A stretch of 26,912 nucleotides of DNA, taken from contig JAJDEC010000386.1 of the NCBI GenBank assembly GCA_029259995.1, forward strand, positions 1 to 26,912. The letters run 5' to 3'. The notes beneath the pieces were generated by a model, which searched no databases, was not told the origin of the DNA, and saw only the letters and a list, made by a program, of their open reading frames with translations. This document shows positions 24,206 to 26,912 of the stretch, piece by piece (position 1 is the stretch's first letter; the number at the start of each line of letters is the position of its first letter). The stretch comes from Phycisphaerae bacterium (lineage in GTDB: Bacteria; Planctomycetota; Phycisphaerae; UBA1845; UTPLA1). Position numbers and translations under genes: made by a program.

Positions 24206-25069
24206 TTGCGCAAATTGAATGACGGCCGATCTCGAACAAGACTGTCGATCGTCGCCGGGCTGCTTCTGCTCGCGGGAAGCAGCCTCGGGTGCGGTGCGAT
24301 TGCCGTTGAGAACGGCATCTTCCCGCTGCCCACGATTCACTTGATCTGGCCGCTTCCCGAGCAGCTCGGCCTATCGGCCGAGTCCATGACGCTGACCAGC
24401 GACAATGGCGGTCCAATCTACTGTTGGTTTATCCCCGCAGAGGATCCGCAGGCGACCGTGATCATCCATCATGGCGCGCTCATCAATCGATCCGCGACGT
24501 CGGACCATTATCAACTCCTGAATCGCCATCACTACAACGTCTTTGTCTACGACTATCAGGGATTCGGCGAAAGTCTCGTCGTCGCGCAGCTGGCGACCGT
24601 CCTGCCGGATGCGGACGCGGCCCTGGCCCATGTTCAGCAGCGCGACGGGCCCGGCTCGGAGAAGATCATTCTCTTTGGCCAGTCGATGGGCACGTTGCCG
24701 GCGATCGCCCAGGCGGCGCGCTCTCCGGATCGCGTGATTGCGCTTGTGATCGAAGGCAGTTTCACCGAAACACTGCCGACGTGGGCGTTCACGCTGCTGG
24801 GTATCGCGCCCGATCCACTCGCGTATGATCGAATCCCCGACGAGCTGAATTCCGGCTTGAACATTCCGTCCGTGACGATTCCCAAGCATTTCATCCAGTC
24901 CCGGAACGATCAGACGACGCCCATCGCCGGCGCGCGGACGCTGTACGAGTTGGCGACGGAGCCGAAATCCTTCGTGGAAGTCGGCGGATCGCACCTGCTT
25001 TCCGTCAAACAGGACCCGTCCTACGAAGCGGCGCTGGTCAATTTCCTGAGCGACGTCGTCGGCGACTGA
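24206..25069 (+). CDS. Alpha/beta-fold hydrolase lipoprotein
   Basis: A 287-residue exported enzyme. The N terminus has basic residues, a hydrophobic core and the lipobox SSLGC (Cys29), so it is probably anchored as a lipoprotein. The hydrolase fold follows: the HHG oxyanion turn at residues 88-90, YDYQGFGES, the nucleophile elbow GQSMG (Ser160), an acid Asp235 in RNDQTTP and His263 in GGSHLLS, completing a catalytic triad. It resembles the BEM46/ABHD13-like serine hydrolases; the substrate is unknown. The start is taken as TTG at 24206, with no strong ribosome-binding site; TTG at 24215 is possible. It is divergent from the carrier-protein operon with 149 to 158 bases between. Confidence 0.85.
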   Translation: MRKLNDGRSRTRLSIVAGLLLLAGSSLGCGAIAVENGIFPLPTIHLIWPLPEQLGLSAESMTLTSDNGGPIYCWFIPAEDPQATVIIHHGALINRSATSDHYQLLNRHHYNVFVYDYQGFGESLVVAQLATVLPDADAALAHVQQRDGPGSEKIILFGQSMGTLPAIAQAARSPDRVIALVIEGSFTETLPTWAFTLLGIAPDPLAYDRIPDELNSGLNIPSVTIPKHFIQSRNDQTTPIAGARTLYELATEPKSFVEVGGSHLLSVKQDPSYEAALVNFLSDVVGD

Positions 25070-25089
25070 ACGACGCGATTCAGATGCCC

Positions 25090-25095
25090 TATAAT
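25090..25095 (+). promoter_or_regulatory. -10 box TATAAT upstream of the radical SAM gene
   Basis: A perfect TATAAT lies 43 bases before the start at 25139, in a GC-rich context where chance matches are few. The best -35 candidate is CTGAAC at 25066-25071 with an 18-base spacer, which overlaps the stop codon of the hydrolase gene; it is a poor match to TTGACA. This would give the radical SAM gene its own promoter. Confidence 0.4.
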
Positions 25096-25138
25096 TCAAT
25101 CGGTATCCGTTTTCACTTCTGCACGATCGGTTGCCATC

Positions 25139-26251
25139 ATGAACACGACAGCTTCTCTCAAGAACATTCTGCAGGGAAACACGATTCGCGCGGCGGGCGA
25201 ACTGGCCTGGCCGGAGCGGGACGGCATTCGTTGCGTCGCCTGTGGTCATCGTTGTCTCGTCAAACCCGGCCGCGCCGGCGTGTGCCGCGTTCGGTTCAAT
25301 GACAACGGCGAGCTTCGAACCCCCGGCGGCTATGTCGCCGGGCTTCAAGTGGATCCGATCGAGAAGAAGCCTTTCTATCATGCGTACCCGGGGCGCGACG
25401 CATTGAGCTTCGGCATGCTGGGCTGCGACTTTCATTGCTCCTACTGCCAGAACTGGGTGACGTCGCAGGCCCTGCGCGATGATGCGGCCGTGGCGATGCC
25501 GACATTCTGTTCGCCGCTGGAAATGGTCGACATCGCCACGCGGCGCGGCGCGCCCGTCGTCGTGTCGACATACAACGAGCCGCTCATCACGAGTGAATGG
25601 GCCGTCGAAGTCTTCAAAGTCGCGCGGGAAGCGGGGCTGACGTGTGGCTATGTGTCGAACGGCAACGCGACGCCCGAAGTGTTGAAATTCCTTCGACCTT
25701 ATGTGGATCTCTACAAAGTCGATCTCAAGGGCTTCGACGACAAGCACTATCGTGAGCTCGGCGGCGTGTTGTCGAACGTGCTGGCGACGATCGAGATGCT
25801 GATCGACATGAAATTCTGGGTGGAAGTCGTCACGCTCGTGGTTCCGGGGTTCAACGACAGCGATCAGGAACTCCGCGACATCGCGCGATTCCTCGCCGAC
25901 GTATCGACGGACATCCCCTGGCACGTGACCGCCTTCCGACCGGATTACAAGATGCAGGATCGCGGCAGCACGCCCGGCGACACACTGATCCGTGCCCACG
26001 ACTTCGGTCGCGCAGCCGGATTGAAGTACGTCTACCCCGGCAACAACCACGGCCGCGTCGGCGATCGCGAATGCACAAAGTGCCCATCGTGCGACTCGAT
26101 CGTGATCCGCCGCATGGGTTTCTACGTCGAAGAAAACCGAATGCGCGAGCCGGGCAAATGCCCGGATTGCGGCGGTGCGATCGCCGGTGTGTGGGAGAAG
26201 GATCCGCCACGGAAATCGACGGGCAGCGGGATACCGATGACGGTGTTGTGA
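25139..26251 (+). CDS. amrS: AmmeMemoRadiSam-type radical SAM enzyme (AmrS)
   Basis: A 370-residue radical SAM enzyme. The cluster motif CxxxCxxC is Cys96/100/103 in GCDFHCSYCQNW. An N-terminal cysteine group (Cys32, 35, 39 and 49; GIRCVACGHRCLVKPG) and the block GGYVAGLQVDPIEKKPFYH are typical of the AmrS branch, related to pyruvate-formate-lyase activating enzymes. Other family blocks are STYNEPLITSEWAVEVFK, GYVSNGNATPEVL, VDLYKVDLKGFDDKHYREL and WHVTAFRPDYKM. The C-terminal tail has a zinc-ribbon-like CTKCPSC ... CPDCGG. AmrS is usually encoded with MEMO1-like and AMMECR1-domain proteins, which are not seen here, either because they are elsewhere or because this is a relative. The start at 25139 lacks a strong ribosome-binding site but is well placed. 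Confidence 0.88.
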   Translation: MNTTASLKNILQGNTIRAAGELAWPERDGIRCVACGHRCLVKPGRAGVCRVRFNDNGELRTPGGYVAGLQVDPIEKKPFYHAYPGRDALSFGMLGCDFHCSYCQNWVTSQALRDDAAVAMPTFCSPLEMVDIATRRGAPVVVSTYNEPLITSEWAVEVFKVAREAGLTCGYVSNGNATPEVLKFLRPYVDLYKVDLKGFDDKHYRELGGVLSNVLATIEMLIDMKFWVEVVTLVVPGFNDSDQELRDIARFLADVSTDIPWHVTAFRPDYKMQDRGSTPGDTLIRAHDFGRAAGLKYVYPGNNHGRVGDRECTKCPSCDSIVIRRMGFYVEENRMREPGKCPDCGGAIAGVWEKDPPRKSTGSGIPMTVL

Positions 26252-26361
26252 GCGGCGCAGCAAATGGCAACGGGGACTGTTCCATCGAATGAAAAAGGTT
26301 CTTCACGGATTTGCGGGACGACGGCGTATCACGCTCTGGAAGTTGAATTGTGCGCCGCGAA
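26252..26361. other. Gene-free stretch after the radical SAM gene
   Basis: About 110 bases between the radical SAM stop and the first hairpin array. No gene, clear terminator or RNA gene is seen. Together with the repeats it makes a gene-free tail of about 660 bases to the end of the window; the short frames through it are interrupted by palindromes and are not called. Confidence 0.5.
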
Positions 26362-26569
26362 GGATCCCGGAGGGATCCATTGTGAATAGCCCAGCGATTT
26401 ATCGCTGGGGCACGCGGCTACGATGACCAACGTCCGTCCCGTACGGACGGAATGAGTGCCACGCGCCTGGCTCACGCCGTCCCTCTGGGACGGCAATGCG
26501 CAGGAAAACGCTCGTCGCAATCCCAGCCTTCAAAAGGCTGGGCTATTTTCATGTCGTCCCTGCCGGGAC
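26362..26569. repeat. Six-hairpin palindromic array, copy A
   Basis: Six adjacent hairpins: GGATCCC/GGGATCC (26362-26378), CCCAGCGAT/ATCGCTGGG (26390-26409), CCGTCC/GGACGG (26434-26450), GCCGTCCC/GGGACGGC (26476-26494), CCCAGCCTT/AAGGCTGGG (26522-26542) and GTCCC/GGGAC (26556-26569). The flanking TGTGAATAGCCC before the second and GGGCTATTTTCA after the fifth are near reverse complements, so the whole array also reads as one larger palindrome (hairpins 1-3 mirror 6-4). It resembles the mosaic of REP/BIME-type elements. No transposase is nearby. Confidence 0.75.
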
Positions 26570-26622
26570 TTACCGCAATTCAGCCGCTGCGTCGACACCA
26601 GCCGTCAACGGTCCCCGCAAAC

Positions 26623-26660
26623 CCGTGATGAACCTTTTTTTTTGGGGGGGTTCATCACGG
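26623..26660. repeat. Inverted repeat with T9G5 loop (T9G7 run)
   Basis: CCGTGATGAACC (26623-26634) and GGTTCATCACGG (26649-26660) are perfect 12-base reverse complements. The 14-base loop is nine T followed by five G; two more G belong to the stem, so the run is T9G7 (26635-26650). The sequence sits between the two hairpin arrays and matches neither. It could be a strong stem-loop or the scar of an assembly or insertion event. Confidence 0.7.
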
Positions 26661-26715
26661 AATTCCGAGAGCACGATACGTGACGAATGCAGGTCGACAA
26701 TCGCCGAAAGAAAGT

Positions 26716-26912
26716 ATCCCGGAGGGATCAAGTGAAAATAGCCCCCCGTTTCCAACGGGGGGACTTGGAATCTGTGTCGGATCCCCGTCCCGGCGGGACG
26801 GGATGACGACGGCATGCGACGTCGCGCCGTCCTTCCAGGACGGCATAATCACTCAGTGTCCATTGCTTTCCCGCCCATGGAAAGGGGCGGGCTATTTTCA
26901 TCGCGTCCCTGT
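26716..26912. repeat. Six-hairpin palindromic array, copy B (cut by window end)
   Basis: The same order of hairpins as the array at 26362-26569: ATCCC/GGGAT (26716-26728), CCCCCCGTT/AACGGGGGG (26742-26762), CCCGTCCC/GGGACGGG (26784-26802), GCCGTCCT/AGGACGGC (26826-26844), CCCGCCC/GGGCGGG (26870-26891) and the start of GTCCC at the window end. The conserved joints TGAAAATAGCCC (26733-26744) and GGGCTATTTTCA (26889-26900) are exact reverse complements. Several stems differ in sequence from copy A on both arms, keeping the pairing, while loop and joint bases are conserved. Confidence 0.75.

Noticed and set aside
24371..26263. A 630-codon open frame on the minus strand
   Set aside because: It is antisense to the hydrolase and radical SAM genes, both of which have clear catalytic motifs; its product is Arg/His-rich and matches nothing known to me.
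26456..26735. Short open frames through the hairpin arrays
   Set aside because: They translate the palindromes in several frames, lack ribosome-binding sites and show no domain.
26440..26840. Possible CRISPR array in the repeat-rich tail
   Set aside because: The repeats are palindromes of differing sequence in a fixed mirror order, without identical direct repeats or regular unique spacers, and no cas gene is present.

Overview
The window is a GC-rich bacterial chromosome segment that most likely comes from a member of the Planctomycetota. The main evidence is the paired DUF1800 and DUF1501 genes, a TPR protein carrying RNA-polymerase alpha-CTD modules, and dense hairpin repeats between genes. 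The phylum call is inference from gene content. No rRNA, tRNA, CRISPR array, insertion sequence or prophage gene was recognised.

Layout. (1) 1-315: the 3' end of an unrecognised gene. (2) 344-7974, all on the minus strand: an MgtC/SapB membrane protein, a secreted PDZ+YbaY-like protein, the coupled preT-preA pair (dihydropyrimidine dehydrogenase-type oxidoreductase), a SpoIID/LytB-domain protein, and a TPR protein ending in two alpha-CTD copies. (3) 7957-14526: a probable replication-origin neighbourhood. Transcription diverges here. The plus strand reads dnaA, dnaN, a DUF721/dciA-like gene and gyrB, with no recF. Perfect DnaA boxes lie upstream of dnaA, inside its probable promoter, and in the AT-richer dnaA-dnaN gap. 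(4) 14536-18322, plus strand: a GT-C-like membrane protein, a small lipoprotein, 3-hydroxyanthranilate dioxygenase, a GYD-domain protein and an AdoMet-decarboxylase (SpeD). (5) 18426-21392, minus strand: a DUF1800-DUF1501 operon. (6) 21585-24047, minus strand: a tightly overlapping operon of an acyl-carrier protein, a stand-alone DltA-like adenylation enzyme and a DUF2238 membrane protein. (7) 24206-26251, plus strand: a lipoprotein alpha/beta hydrolase and an AmmeMemoRadiSam-type radical SAM enzyme. (8) 26252-26912: a gene-free tail with two copies of a six-hairpin array and a separate inverted repeat whose loop is T9G5 (the run continues as T9G7 into the stem).

The most unusual content is the following. 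The six-hairpin arrays keep stem pairing although the stem sequences differ between copies, and each array is itself arranged as a larger palindrome. The tandem alpha-CTD/TPR protein is encoded opposite dnaA. The carrier-protein/adenylation/DUF2238 operon lacks the usual dlt partners. The dnaA promoter appears to hold a DnaA box in its spacer. Two small dispersed hairpins share the same ends (GTGCCACTG...CAGTGC) and lie just downstream of stop codons.
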